Below are positions 1 to 8,446 of a stretch of DNA of 64,000 nucleotides, piece after piece (the first letter of the stretch is position 1; each line of letters opens with the position of its first letter). Location of the stretch: positions 62,001 to 126,000 of the forward strand of contig JAPDPQ010000011.1 of NCBI GenBank assembly GCA_034506395.1. The letters run 5' to 3'. Under the pieces are notes generated by a model. It did no database searches. It had not been told where the DNA came from and saw only the letters and a program-made list of their open reading frames with translations. The stretch comes from a candidate division KSB1 bacterium. GTDB lineage: Bacteria > Zhuqueibacterota > Zhuqueibacteria > Thermofontimicrobiales > Thermofontimicrobiaceae. Both the position numbers and the translations under genes were made by a program.

Positions 1-259
1 ATGTCACCATCACAAACCCATTGCCGCCAAAGTATAGCACCATCCCCTTAGCCTTGGGATTTTGAATGAACCAGCCGCTTAAACTCAAACTGTCAGCGGT
101 TGGGATCTTAATCTCTTCCAATTCAAAGCGACTGCCCTTGAAATATTCAGGGCTGATCGTCCGCTTCACATCAAATGCTTCTTTTTCCGTCAATTTGATG
201 GTAGTGCAAGAACCGAACAGCAAAAATAAGATAACGACAGCTAATAATTTTTTGCTCAT
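1..259 (-). CDS. Lipoprotein with start of an alpha/beta hydrolase fold (truncated by window edge)
   Basis: The reading frame starts at 259 (ATG, preceded by AAGGATC) and runs off the left edge, giving about 86 residues. The first 17 residues are a hydrophobic signal ending in LLFGSC, a lipobox, so the protein should be exported and lipid-anchored. The rest holds a beta-strand-rich stretch ending VLYFGGNG, which resembles the first core strand and oxyanion region of BEM46/YqiA-like alpha/beta hydrolases. The catalytic serine and histidine lie outside the window, so hydrolase function is inferred from the fold pattern only. Confidence 0.6.
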   Translation of the reverse strand, partial: MSKKLLAVVILFLLFGSCTTIKLTEKEAFDVKRTISPEYFKGSRFELEEIKIPTADSLSLSGWFIQNPKAKGMVLYFGGNGFVMVT

Positions 260-536
260 TTATAGATCCTTTGTTTTGATGAACCCTCACGGTTGAAAAA
301 TTGAAAGTTCGTTCATTATAAGCATTTCAGATGAAAGACACTTAAAATGAACTTAAGGCTTTCAGCTACTACAATTAAGATGCCGCAACCTATAATTGGA
401 TTCGCCCAATTCGCTCATTTTATCAACCGATATCTTCTGTCAATAATGACACAAGCAAACAATATATTTTAGAAAATTTTTTCTTTGCTTTACCATCACA
501 TATTTGTCATATTAGCACCAGAATGAAGAAAAAAAC

Positions 537-824
537 ATGACTCACGATGAATTAAAAAGAACAGCATTGAATAGATCAAGCGTTAAAGCTCAATACGAAG
601 CGCTTGAGCCTGAATTTACCCTGCTAAAAGCTCTGCTTTCAGCTCGAAAAGAAGCAGGTTTGACTCAGGCAGAGATTGCCGAGCGTATTAGCACGAAACC
701 TCCTGCCATCGCTCGTCTGGAGTCTTCCCTGACCAGTGGCAAAGATTCGCCCTCGTTAGCTACTTTAAAGAAATATGTGGAGGTATTGGGCTATCGGTTG
801 GAAATCAGGCTTGTTCAGAATTGA
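537..824 (+). CDS. XRE-family helix-turn-helix protein, HigA-like solitary antitoxin
   Basis: A 95-residue protein. Residues about 28-85 form a cro/C1-type HTH (RKEAGLTQAEIAERI, then a PAIARLES recognition helix). The N-terminal EALEPEFTLLKALLSARK segment is typical of HigA-type antitoxins, which bind DNA and neutralise a RelE-fold toxin encoded next to them. No toxin-sized frame exists upstream (260-536) or downstream (825-1240), so it is either an orphan antitoxin or a stand-alone regulator. The Shine-Dalgarno is weak. A TATAAT at 391-396 followed by the direct repeat CGCCCA-N3-CGCTCA (403-417) lies upstream and may be its promoter/operator. Confidence 0.8.
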   Translation: MTHDELKRTALNRSSVKAQYEALEPEFTLLKALLSARKEAGLTQAEIAERISTKPPAIARLESSLTSGKDSPSLATLKKYVEVLGYRLEIRLVQN

Positions 825-1240
825 ACTCAATCAAAGATAATGCTGATTCATTTGGAAATTGATCATTGACTATTGAAATTTGTTTGTATTTTGAGCATTT
901 ATTATTTGTAATTTCCCTGGCGCCTTTGCGCCTCAGCGGTGAAAAAAATCATTCCGATTTCACAACAATTTTAAAAATGCCTTAACACATAAAAAAAAAA
1001 TGGTGCTATATTATTAGCAACATACGATAATAAACCTCATTTTGCCGCAGGTTGCACGGCGTCTGGCATTGGTATGATGACTGAATAAACTCGCTTTACT
1101 GTTTCTCATTGATTTTTTAGCTTGCGCAAAATAAGTGCAGCGTTTCGCTGGAGATGCGGGGCATACAGGTTGGATTAGTCGCCAAAAAGAAAAGTGGGGG
1201 AAACGCATTGGCTAGATAAATTCATATAATCGCTTCATAC
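825..1240. other. Non-coding stretch with dispersed repeat copy and possible toxin remnant
   Basis: No convincing gene. Positions 918-945 carry a copy of a GCGCCTTTGCGCCTCAGCGG element also seen in variant form at 1576-1608. Directly after the antitoxin-like gene (minus strand, about 1233 downwards) a short frame MKRLYEFI stops after eight codons, as if a toxin gene had been destroyed. The 64-residue frame at 1014-1208 has no recognisable content. Confidence 0.4.
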
Positions 1241-1477
1241 TCACCCATTCCAGACTTCTTCCTCAGAGTATAATTCTATTTTACCTGCTTTTTTTCTTAG
1301 AAGGATCTCCTCCATATCCTGGTAAAGGGGCATTTCAGGCTCAAGATGAAAAATGTTGCCTTTTTCTTCGATCACTCGCTCGAGTTCTTCCCGAACGACT
1401 CTCCGCAACAGCGGTTCTAATTTATCGATCATTTCATCGATGGGAATGGTTAAATTATTTTCAGCTACTGTACTCAT
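1241..1477 (-). CDS. Small antitoxin-like protein
   Basis: About 78 residues from the ATG at 1477, which has AGGTG upstream; a GTG at 1486 would add three residues. It is acidic and helical, with a predicted amphipathic helix (PLLRRVVREELERVIEEK) and a C-terminus GKIELYSEEEVWNG. Such a GK-x-YS-x-EEV ending is common in small antitoxins of type II modules, where the toxin start follows immediately. Here the following frame stops after eight codons, so a partner toxin is missing or decayed. Family assignment rests on pattern only. Confidence 0.5.
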   Translation of the reverse strand: MSTVAENNLTIPIDEMIDKLEPLLRRVVREELERVIEEKGNIFHLEPEMPLYQDMEEILLRKKAGKIELYSEEEVWNG

Positions 1478-1575
1478 ATTTAGCACCTGTCGTTTTTTAA
1501 GATTAACGATGAGTCATTTTCGAGACTTTCTATGATTAAATATAACATATTTGAACCAATAAATCAATAAATATT

Positions 1576-1608
1576 TCCTTTGCGTCTTTGCCCTTTGCGG
1601 TTCAAAAA
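1576..1608. repeat. Dispersed TTTGCGTCTTTGC-type intergenic repeat
   Basis: This short GC-rich segment (TTTGCGTCTTTGCCCTTTG, then CGG) is a variant of the one at 918-945. Both sit in otherwise AT-rich spacers next to a run of A. They look like two copies of one dispersed element. Confidence 0.45.
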
Positions 1609-1616
1609 AATCCAAC

Positions 1617-3950
1617 CTATATCTCCAAACTCACCCCCACCGACGGCAAAATCCCAATATCGCTGCTGGTTCTGATTCGGTTCTCCCAGAAATCGTAGGA
1701 CGGACGCTGCGGGATTTTGTAGTTGTAGATATTTTGAATATCGAGATAAACGATCAAGGTCCAGTTGCGGAAGTTGAAATAGCGATCGACTCGAAGATCC
1801 AGGTGATGGCCTGGTCTCAATCGGGCGGATAAATATTCATCAGGCAGATTCACGATCGAACCTGGGTTGCCTGGATTTTCAGTGGGACGGTAGATGGGCG
1901 TGTAGGGCACGCCTGTGTAATAGCGGAACTTGGTTGCCACTTCCCATTTGGAGTTGAAAATATAGCCGCCCGATAGATTGAGAATCACCCGCTGGTCATA
2001 CTGCCCAGGATAGGTGATGCCATTATTTGCTGTCACTTTGGACTTGCTGTAGGTAAGGCTGAAAATGCCGTACAGCGGAATATCAGAGAATTTCTTCTGC
2101 AGCAACAATTCTGCGCCATACGACTGTCCCGTCGCCATCGAGGTCAGGTCGTAATAGCCGAAGGATTGAAAATCATCCTCTCTGCCGCCAAACCCTGTGC
2201 CTGTATTGGTCAGCACGATATAATCGGTTTTGCCTGGCACGATACCGCTGGGCAGATGGCTGTACTTTTTGTAATAGCCCTCCAGCGATAGCCGCACATC
2301 ATTTCGGACCAGATAATCATAGCCAACCACAGCCATGCGATTCTGCAGCGCTTTCAAATTTTTATTGAACGGATTGACCACCCAGACATACGAAGGCGAT
2401 TGATAATAGACGCCGCCGCTGGCTCGCAGCGAATGCTTTTCCGCCAGCTTATATTTCAACGAAGCCCTGGGCGCCAGGTAGAGCCCATCATTCAAAAACT
2501 GATAATAATCAGCCCGCACGCCGAAATTCAAATTCAAGCGTGGATGCGCCAGCCAGTCAGCCTCCACGAAGGCGGCATACTTCTGAGCCCTGGCATCGGT
2601 CTGGATCAGCGGATCCACGCCGAGCAGCGCCACAGGGATGCGATTGCCGCTGCGGTCGTAAATGGTATCGGCAAAACTGGTGGTGTTATCGTTGCGGATA
2701 AACTTGGCCGAAAGCCCGCTTTTCACGCCCAGCCGATTCGATGCGACCCAGGAGTGCTGCACCTTGGCGCTGTACTCCCATTCATCGGCATCGCTTTTGA
2801 AATACTCTCGCTCGTTCTCATCGATCTGGCTGAAACGGTAGCGGAACAGGTTGGAGCTGAGCGTCACATCGAGAAAACCGCTGTTCAGCAGGCGGCGATA
2901 GTTCAACCCTGAAATGCCCTGGTATTGCGAATTGTCCAGCAAGCCCGCATTGCGCACCCGATTCTCCAGCGAGCTTTGATCCCGATCTACGCTATTAATG
3001 GCCGAAAGTCCCAGGAAAAATAGCTTGTCCCTGGGCGAAAGATCATAGCTGAAAATGATATTGAAATCGGTATAAACAGGCACAAATGCCAATCCCGCTG
3101 CCTTGAAGATCAGATCGAGATAGCTTTTTCGAGCTGAGAAAATCAGGTTGCCATTGTCTTTGAACGGTTTCTCAAAATTGAAGCCGTATTGAGTGGCGGA
3201 AATAGTCAGCTTGCTCTCGAAATTTTCAGGGATTTTGTTGAGCAGATTGAGCGACAGCACCGACGACATTTTATCGCCATACTGAGCACCAAATCCACCT
3301 GTGGAAAAGCTCACATCTTCCACAAAATCGAGATTGACAAAGCTCAGGCTGCCGCTGCTATTGCCCTGGGAGCCGAAGTGATTGATATTGGGCACTTCGA
3401 TGTTATTGATGATGTACAAATTTTCCGACGGCCCGCCGCCTCGCACCAGCAGGTCATTTCTGCCGCCCGCTGCATTGATGGCAACGCCAGGCAGGGTGGA
3501 AACTGTGCGCACCACATCCTCGAATCCGCCAGGGAAGCGCCGAATCTCTTCACGGCTCAGCCCAATAGTGCTGGGCTGGATTTTCTGCTCCTCAACGAAA
3601 TAGCCCGCCGTCACTGTCACCTCGCTGCCTTCGATCGCCGTTTCTTCCAGTTCGGCATTCACATAAGTTGGCGCCGCCGTCTTGACCACGATGTCTGTTT
3701 TCAAAACGTTATTGTAGCCGATGTACATGAATCTCAAGCGATAGGTTCCCACTGGCACATTATTGATCACGTAAATTCCTTGCAAATCAGTGGCTGCGCC
3801 TCGATCGGTATCCAGAATGACCACATTAGCGCCCACCAGCGGCTGCTTGGTCTTCGCATCGACCACTTTGCCAGTGATGGTGCCTGTTTGTTGGGCGTAG
3901 GTGGGCAAAGAGATAAGCAAAATGAATAGCAAATTTATTATTCGTTTCAT
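1617..3950 (-). CDS. TonB-dependent outer-membrane receptor with carboxypeptidase-regulatory-like N-terminal domain
   Basis: A 777-residue protein, start supported by AAAGGATC. Residues 1-19 are a signal peptide ending YAQ. Residues about 23-105 form a CarboxypepD_reg-like beta-sandwich (ITGKVVDAKTKQPLVGANV, DLQGIYVINNVPVGTYRL). Residues about 120-225 are the plug (RNDLLVRGGGPSENLYIINN, FSTGGFGAQYGDKMS), and the rest is a 22-strand-type barrel with many aromatic strand ends. It should sit in the outer membrane and take up a ligand using TonB energy. No SusD-like lipoprotein or transport genes are adjacent, so the substrate is unknown. It appears to be a single-gene transcript. Confidence 0.93.
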   Translation of the reverse strand: MKRIINLLFILLISLPTYAQQTGTITGKVVDAKTKQPLVGANVVILDTDRGAATDLQGIYVINNVPVGTYRLRFMYIGYNNVLKTDIVVKTAAPTYVNAELEETAIEGSEVTVTAGYFVEEQKIQPSTIGLSREEIRRFPGGFEDVVRTVSTLPGVAINAAGGRNDLLVRGGGPSENLYIINNIEVPNINHFGSQGNSSGSLSFVNLDFVEDVSFSTGGFGAQYGDKMSSVLSLNLLNKIPENFESKLTISATQYGFNFEKPFKDNGNLIFSARKSYLDLIFKAAGLAFVPVYTDFNIIFSYDLSPRDKLFFLGLSAINSVDRDQSSLENRVRNAGLLDNSQYQGISGLNYRRLLNSGFLDVTLSSNLFRYRFSQIDENEREYFKSDADEWEYSAKVQHSWVASNRLGVKSGLSAKFIRNDNTTSFADTIYDRSGNRIPVALLGVDPLIQTDARAQKYAAFVEADWLAHPRLNLNFGVRADYYQFLNDGLYLAPRASLKYKLAEKHSLRASGGVYYQSPSYVWVVNPFNKNLKALQNRMAVVGYDYLVRNDVRLSLEGYYKKYSHLPSGIVPGKTDYIVLTNTGTGFGGREDDFQSFGYYDLTSMATGQSYGAELLLQKKFSDIPLYGIFSLTYSKSKVTANNGITYPGQYDQRVILNLSGGYIFNSKWEVATKFRYYTGVPYTPIYRPTENPGNPGSIVNLPDEYLSARLRPGHHLDLRVDRYFNFRNWTLIVYLDIQNIYNYKIPQRPSYDFWENRIRTSSDIGILPSVGVSLEI

Positions 3951-4538
3951 AGATGATCCTTTCTATATTAACAGATTCTATTGGCCGTTTTGATCGATTT
4001 ATTTGTCTCATTAGATGAATTAATCGGGAAATGGATTCATTTTTTTCGGGGAAATCGGGCATTTTTTATAATATTGGATGTTATGATTTGAATGGAAGCT
4101 GTTAATCTGCAAATTTGGATTTTGAACCTTTCCATTTCATTATCACAAAAATAACACTTGCAGTCAAAAAGTATAGATACTTTTTCTCGTCCCAAAAAAT
4201 GGATTAACTTTTTCTCTCGATAGCCAAAAATCTATACATGATCTTGTTTAACTAACAGATGATTCTGGTAATCAATACTTATTAGTCCTATTTTCCCACG
4301 GATGATAGAACTGTACGGATAATGAATTAAATCTCAAATTGCAAAAGGCAAATACCAAAAAATTTTCAAAACTCAAATCAAAAATTTCAAATGGAGAATT
4401 GAAAAATAAATGTTGAGGGCCACAGGTAGAAGCAAAAAATGGGGTAAAATTGAAATGCTCCGTCAAATTTTGAGGTGCTTCCAGTTTAGAAAGAGATAGT
4501 TATTGCAGAAAGGCTGTTGCAAGACATTTATTTTTTAA
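3951..4538. other. AT-rich spacer with dispersed repeat
   Basis: This is the upstream region of the TonB receptor, without a gene. Positions about 4326-4405 carry a run of CAAATT/CAAAA-type words that resembles the repeat at 9770-9925. No riboswitch-like conserved block was recognised. Confidence 0.4.
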
Positions 4539-4796
4539 AAAGAATCTTCGCTGCGCTGGGTCGAGCAGAAGTATGGTTTGCTTTCTAAAACCTTTTATCA
4601 CCTCTATCAGCAGGGCAAATTGCGTGATGAAGACCCCAACGAGATTCAGGAGTATATGGAATGGTCGGGCTGGTACGAGATTTACCAGGATCGCTGATAG
4701 CGTTATGAGCAAGCTGTTGAGCAGCGCTTGCAAAATCTATCCGCTCCTGCTTCGTTGCAGGATTTGCTCATTGATCAGTTAGAAATAGCGGAATAA
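4539..4796 (+). pseudogene. Decayed small gene, antitoxin-like, interrupted by TGA TAG
   Basis: One continuous frame reads about 53 residues of protein-like sequence (LRWVEQKYGLLSKTFYHLYQ, GKLRDEDPNEIQEYMEWSGW, YEIYQDR), then TGA TAG (about 4697-4702), then a further 31 residues (YEQAVEQRLQNLSAP...QLEIAE) to a TAA at 4794-4796. The first part resembles small antitoxins with a KYG-x-x-FY-x-LY-x-GKL and Y-x-EW signature. There is no credible start codon: the frame opens inside an A/T run. It is most simply a gene remnant. The following 400 bases hold no gene. Confidence 0.4.
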
Positions 4797-5215
4797 CCAT
4801 AACAAATGCTCTGAATAGCTATGGCGAATCTGCGAAATTTATTCTCTTTCTTCTGGTGGATCGTCCTACCATCATGTGCCATACCATTGGCGTTTATACG
4901 AAAAGTCAAACCATTGGCATTACACGAGGACAAGTAATATTTCGCACGGGGCATGTATTACGACTGTTTGAACAAATTGATTTGCTGCACAACGCATTCT
5001 CAGGTATTTTTATGATATCATACTTGATGGAGAACTGGGCGGGTGAGATGTTTATGCCTTACCTGCTATAGCGGAACCACAAAACTAAGATTCGCACGAT
5101 AAAAAAATACCAAAATACATCAAGCAACATCTTGTTACAGAAGTGAAGCTCAGCTTCGCCCGTCCCAATTTGCCTTTTTAAAGATGAAATAAATGAATTC
5201 TGCGATCTCGCCCAA
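4797..5215. other. Spacer without recognisable gene
   Basis: The open frame at 4856-5071 has no ribosome binding site and no family resemblance. Given the remnant just upstream, this may be further decayed coding DNA. Nothing else is supported. Confidence 0.3.
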
Positions 5216-5425
5216 TCATTTTGTTAAAGTCAATTTGAACTCCTCCCCAAAATCCTCCACCTGCACTTTGCAGCCCCAATTTTCGGCCATGCGCCGCACA
5301 TTTTCTCGTGAGGTCACGGTATCTACCATCACTTCGATAGGGAATTCGCCTTTGTCCACTGCCTTTTTGGTGAGCAGCACGGGCTGGGGACAGGACAGCC
5401 CTCGGGCATCTACTATTTGACTCAT
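5216..5425 (-). CDS. TusA/YedF-family sulfur (or selenium) carrier protein
   Basis: A 69-residue protein with AAGGAG before the ATG at 5425. The N-terminal DARGLSCPQPVLLTKKA is the TusA/SirA/YedF signature; the Cys of CPQP forms a persulfide (or perselenide) that is passed to partner proteins in the cytoplasm. Length and the beta-alpha-beta layout fit a stand-alone TusA domain. It lies 278 bp downstream of a YedE-type transporter on the same strand, the pairing known from E. coli yedE-yedF, so the likely role is handling of the sulfur or selenium species moved by that transporter. Confidence 0.87.
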   Translation of the reverse strand: MSQIVDARGLSCPQPVLLTKKAVDKGEFPIEVMVDTVTSRENVRRMAENWGCKVQVEDFGEEFKLTLTK

Positions 5426-5703
5426 ATTGACTCCTTTGTTTTCTTTGTTTAAACTGGTTCAATATATCGAATTCCGAGTCAGTTCAATAATCAAAGCGAC
5501 GAAGCGAACCTTTCTTTGGTGGATTTAAAGATTCCTCGCTACGCTCGGAATGACTGATTACCGCATTTTGGAGATCTTTTCATTATTTTCAATTGAAATT
5601 TGTTATTGCGAAGCGCCAGTAGACGCTGAGGAACCTCCCAAATTTTTGGGACTGATTCAACGTAAATGCCTCGCAATGACTTCAAACTTCAATTATAAAT
5701 AAT
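5426..5703. repeat. Repeat-bearing spacer between the TusA-like and YedE genes
   Basis: Positions 5531-5554 carry an inverted copy of the ATTCCGAGCGAAGCGAGGAAT palindrome (here ATTCCTCGCTACGCTCGGAA). About 5605-5690 holds a second, looser GCGAAGCG...CTGAGGAACC / CCTCGCAATGAC pair. These are REP-like elements inserted inside what may once have been one operon. Confidence 0.6.
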
Positions 5704-6822
5704 CTATTTGATTTTTTCTCTCATGGTAAAACCGATGGCGATGCAGACGATCAAACCCAACACGACTGCGATCATTCCTGCTGTTGTAAGTCCACCAACT
5801 TGAACGACTCCGTCGACGACTTTATCGGGCGAACCTGCGAGGTTGAAATTATGGGAAAATGCAGCTCCTGTGATCATGCCGATCACGAAAATAGCGGAGT
5901 CGCCATCGCCTTCGCCTGCCAAAAAGAGCTGTCGGCCTGGGCAACCCCCTGCCAGGGCAAACGCCATTCCCGCCAGGGACATGCCCAGAAAATTCCACAA
6001 ATGACTGCTATGGGCGACAGGCTGGGCCGCAAATCCCAATTTGGTCTGGCCTAGAATCAGGTTCATGATCAGAGCCACGACGAACAGCGCTCCCACGCCG
6101 CTGAGCAGATGGGTATCCCGCATTAAAATCACGTCTCGCAATGCGCCCATGGTGCAGAAACGGGTGCGCTGGGCAAAAAAGCCGATGATCAGTCCAGCAA
6201 CAAGAGAGATCAACAGCGGCGCATGCATGGAGCCAGGTCCTTTGGCGCTGAAAAAGATTGGGCCGTTCTCGCTGAATTGCACCCGAAAGATCAGCAGCAG
6301 TAGCAAGCCGATCATGATTCCTGGTAGAATCCAGCCTACTGAGGAATAGGTTTTTTGAGTTCGGCCCAAATTGAAGCCCGCTTTTAAAAATTGCACGCCC
6401 ACTGCAATTCCAACGGCTAATCCCGCTAATCCCAGAATTGCATTGAGGTCGCCGCCAGCCAGACGAAGTAACGCCCGCCAGGGACAGCCCAGAAAAGCAA
6501 GAGCTCCGATCATGGCAAAGACGCCTAGTAGAAATCGCACGATCGGCGCTGAGCCCGCACGGGCTTTGAACTCTCGAAATAAAAAGGCCGCCATCAGCGA
6601 TCCAAGCACAAAACCAATGATTTCTGGTCGTATGTATTGAACAACAGGGGCCCGATGCAAACCCAATGCTCCCGCGATATCCCGTTCGAAACAGGCCACG
6701 CAGATGCCCATGTTGGGCGGATTGCCAAATTTCTGCAACAGTGGCGCCAGAATGCCGATCACCGATCCAGCCAGAATAATTCCCCAACGAGAAGCAAAGA
6801 ATTGGGTTAGTTTTTGACGCAT
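5704..6822 (-). CDS. yedE: YedE-family selenium/sulfur transport membrane protein
   Basis: A 372-residue polytopic inner-membrane protein with about ten hydrophobic segments and two YeeE/YedE-type halves. Visible signatures are GICVACFERD near residue 40, FLGCPWRALLRLAGG near 110, RTRFCTMGALRDV near 220 and AGGCPGRQLFLAGEGDGDS near 295; the paired Cys residues are those thought to relay thiosulfate or selenium species in this family. Length and the GICVAC motif match the YedE subfamily tied to selenium metabolism rather than the shorter YeeE thiosulfate importers. It precedes a TusA-like carrier and follows, across a repeat-rich gap, an iron-sulfur reductase pair. Confidence 0.87.
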   Translation of the reverse strand: MRQKLTQFFASRWGIILAGSVIGILAPLLQKFGNPPNMGICVACFERDIAGALGLHRAPVVQYIRPEIIGFVLGSLMAAFLFREFKARAGSAPIVRFLLGVFAMIGALAFLGCPWRALLRLAGGDLNAILGLAGLAVGIAVGVQFLKAGFNLGRTQKTYSSVGWILPGIMIGLLLLLIFRVQFSENGPIFFSAKGPGSMHAPLLISLVAGLIIGFFAQRTRFCTMGALRDVILMRDTHLLSGVGALFVVALIMNLILGQTKLGFAAQPVAHSSHLWNFLGMSLAGMAFALAGGCPGRQLFLAGEGDGDSAIFVIGMITGAAFSHNFNLAGSPDKVVDGVVQVGGLTTAGMIAVVLGLIVCIAIGFTMREKIK

Positions 6823-7120
6823 GAATTCTTCCTCCGATTTTATTTATTTTTGATCAAGCTCAATAATTTTTGAATTGTCATTTCGAACGTAATGATGAAT
6901 CTGGTTTTCAAGTTACTTTTAGGGTTAAAGATTTCTCTCTTCGGTCGAAAAGACCCCAATATATAAGCTATCTGGTGCTCTCACTAATAACATCCCCCTG
7001 CCATCTATCAAAGGGGGGAAATCATTTTTTCACAGGCTATCAACTTTCAGAGATATTTTTTTAATCTCGTACAACCGCATCCTTGAGGATGCTTTCGTAT
7101 CTTAGCCTGATGGTTCATCA
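6823..7120. other. Spacer with repeat fragments
   Basis: Positions 6880-6960 hold a diverged copy of the GAACG...GATGAATCT / CTCTTCGGTCGAAA element also found at 34443-34515, and 6990-7021 a CCCCCTGCC...AAAGGGGGGAAA inverted repeat like those at 8277-8360. No gene is seen. Confidence 0.45.
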
Positions 7121-7861
7121 TCAAGCGACGTTCAGCGCACAGCCCAGCGCTCCTACAATCTGGGGATCATCAGGAATCAAGACCCTTCGTTCGAGCTTTT
7201 CTTGCAATAAATTCTTCATGCACGGATTATATGCCACGCCGCCCACGAATACGACATCGTCCTCAACCGAAACCCGCTGCAACATGCCGATGGATCGGGT
7301 TACGATGCCCTGATGGATGCCCAGTGCCACCTCCTCACGCACAGCACCTTTGGCGACCAAAGAAATAACCTCAGATTCGGCAAACACAGTACAAAGGCTG
7401 CTGATCTTTTCCGACCGTTTTGCCTGGCAGGCAGCCTGGCCAAAATCGGTCAACGAATAGCCTAGTGCCATGGCCATGATTTCTAAAAAACGGCCTGTGC
7501 CTGCGGCGCATTTATCGTTCATTTCGAATTTTAATAGCTTACCGTCTGCTGCTAACGAAATCGCTTTGGTGTCCTGACCGCCGATGTCGAGAATGGTGCG
7601 ACAGTTCGGGAACAGGTGCCTCGCTCCGTTGGCAAACGCCTTGATTTCGCTGATCACCTCGCAGCGGTAGTGTTGGCTGAACAGATGTCGGCCATATCCA
7701 GTGGCCGTGATCACATCGTAGTCAATGCCTCGCAGAAACTCGGCGCAGACTTTGAGTGGATCAAAGCTATTTTCACCCTTGCGGATATGAGTGATAATTC
7801 CGCCGTCAAGCACGACCAGTTTCACCGTACGAGAGCCGATGTCGATGCCTGCTGATTTCAT
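7121..7861 (-). CDS. ATP-dependent activase of a 2-hydroxyacyl-CoA dehydratase / double-cubane protein
   Basis: A 246-residue ASKHA-fold ATPase of the HgdC/BadF/YjiL family. GIDIGSRTVKLVVLDGG (phosphate-1) opens the protein, LDIGGQDTKAI (residues 91-101) is phosphate-2, and VVFVGGVAYNP near 205-218 is the adenosine loop. Cys118 (NDKCAAGTGRF) and Cys157 (SSLCTVFAESE) are 39 residues apart, the same spacing as the two cluster ligands of HgdC, so a [4Fe-4S] cluster should bridge a homodimer. ATP hydrolysis drives low-potential electron transfer to the partner protein, here almost certainly the product of the gene at 8447-9733, upstream on the same strand. Confidence 0.9.
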   Translation of the reverse strand: MKSAGIDIGSRTVKLVVLDGGIITHIRKGENSFDPLKVCAEFLRGIDYDVITATGYGRHLFSQHYRCEVISEIKAFANGARHLFPNCRTILDIGGQDTKAISLAADGKLLKFEMNDKCAAGTGRFLEIMAMALGYSLTDFGQAACQAKRSEKISSLCTVFAESEVISLVAKGAVREEVALGIHQGIVTRSIGMLQRVSVEDDVVFVGGVAYNPCMKNLLQEKLERRVLIPDDPQIVGALGCALNVA

Positions 7862-8446
7862 TTTACGCCCAATTTTCGTGACCGCTAATTTTGCTAATTT
7901 TTCTATTTAGTTCTTGTTGCAAAATTATCAAAACATGATAAATTGTCATGCCTGCGCATGCAGGCATCTCATTTTTTTGGTTGACTTAAACATCAGCTAG
8001 AAAGAGATTCCTGCATTCGCAGGAATGATATCGTTTCTTTTGATTTTTATTTTTGCAATAGAATCTAATTACGCTAATGACATGACCCTTGCGAAGGTTC
8101 TGAACCTTCGCAAGGGTTCAATCGTTCGGTTCAAAATACCTATCCATTGCAAAATGCGGAAAGCATTTATTCCGAGCGAAGCGAGGAATCTCATAACTCT
8201 TGAATACTCAAGATTGCTTCGTCGCTTCGCTCCTCGCATTGACGCAAAATTTACTGTTTTGAAGAACGTTATGAACATCCCCCCTGGCTCCCCTTCAAAA
8301 GGGGGAATTTCGGAAATACCCCCTTCAAAGGGGCGAATTTCGAAAATACCCCTTTGAAGGTTGAGCCTGCGAAATCCCGATTTATCGGGAGGGAAATAGG
8401 GAGATGTTCAAATGCTTGGATCAATTACATAGTAACCAGTCCAATT
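7862..8446. repeat. Repeat island between activase and its partner
   Basis: Built of palindromic pieces: GCCTGCGCATGCAGGC near 7950, TTCCTGCATTCGCAGGAA near 8007, a 15-bp perfect inverted repeat at 8085-8117, an ATTCCGAGCGAAGCGAGGAAT copy at 8169-8190, a half copy near 8215-8240, and several CCCCCTTC...GAAGGGG pieces at 8277-8360. It separates two genes that are normally adjacent, so it appears to be a landing site for REP-like elements. Confidence 0.65.
8085..8117. repeat. Perfect 15-bp inverted repeat with 3-bp loop
   Basis: The left arm (8085-8099) is ACCCTTGCGAAGGTT, the right arm (8103-8117) is its exact reverse complement, and the loop is CTG. There is no T-run on either side, so it is not a standard terminator. 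It may be an mRNA hairpin between the partner gene and the activase. Confidence 0.8.

Noticed and set aside
1014-1208. A 64-residue frame next to the antitoxin-like gene, considered as its toxin
   Set aside because: Composition (many Cys, Ser, Arg) and lack of a RelE/PIN/MazF pattern make it a chance frame.
2400-3929. Long plus-strand frames over the TonB receptor
   Set aside because: They are antisense to a clear receptor gene and have no family resemblance.
4856-5071. A 71-residue frame considered as a toxin partner of the remnant at 4539
   Set aside because: No start signal and no toxin-family pattern in any frame; left as spacer.
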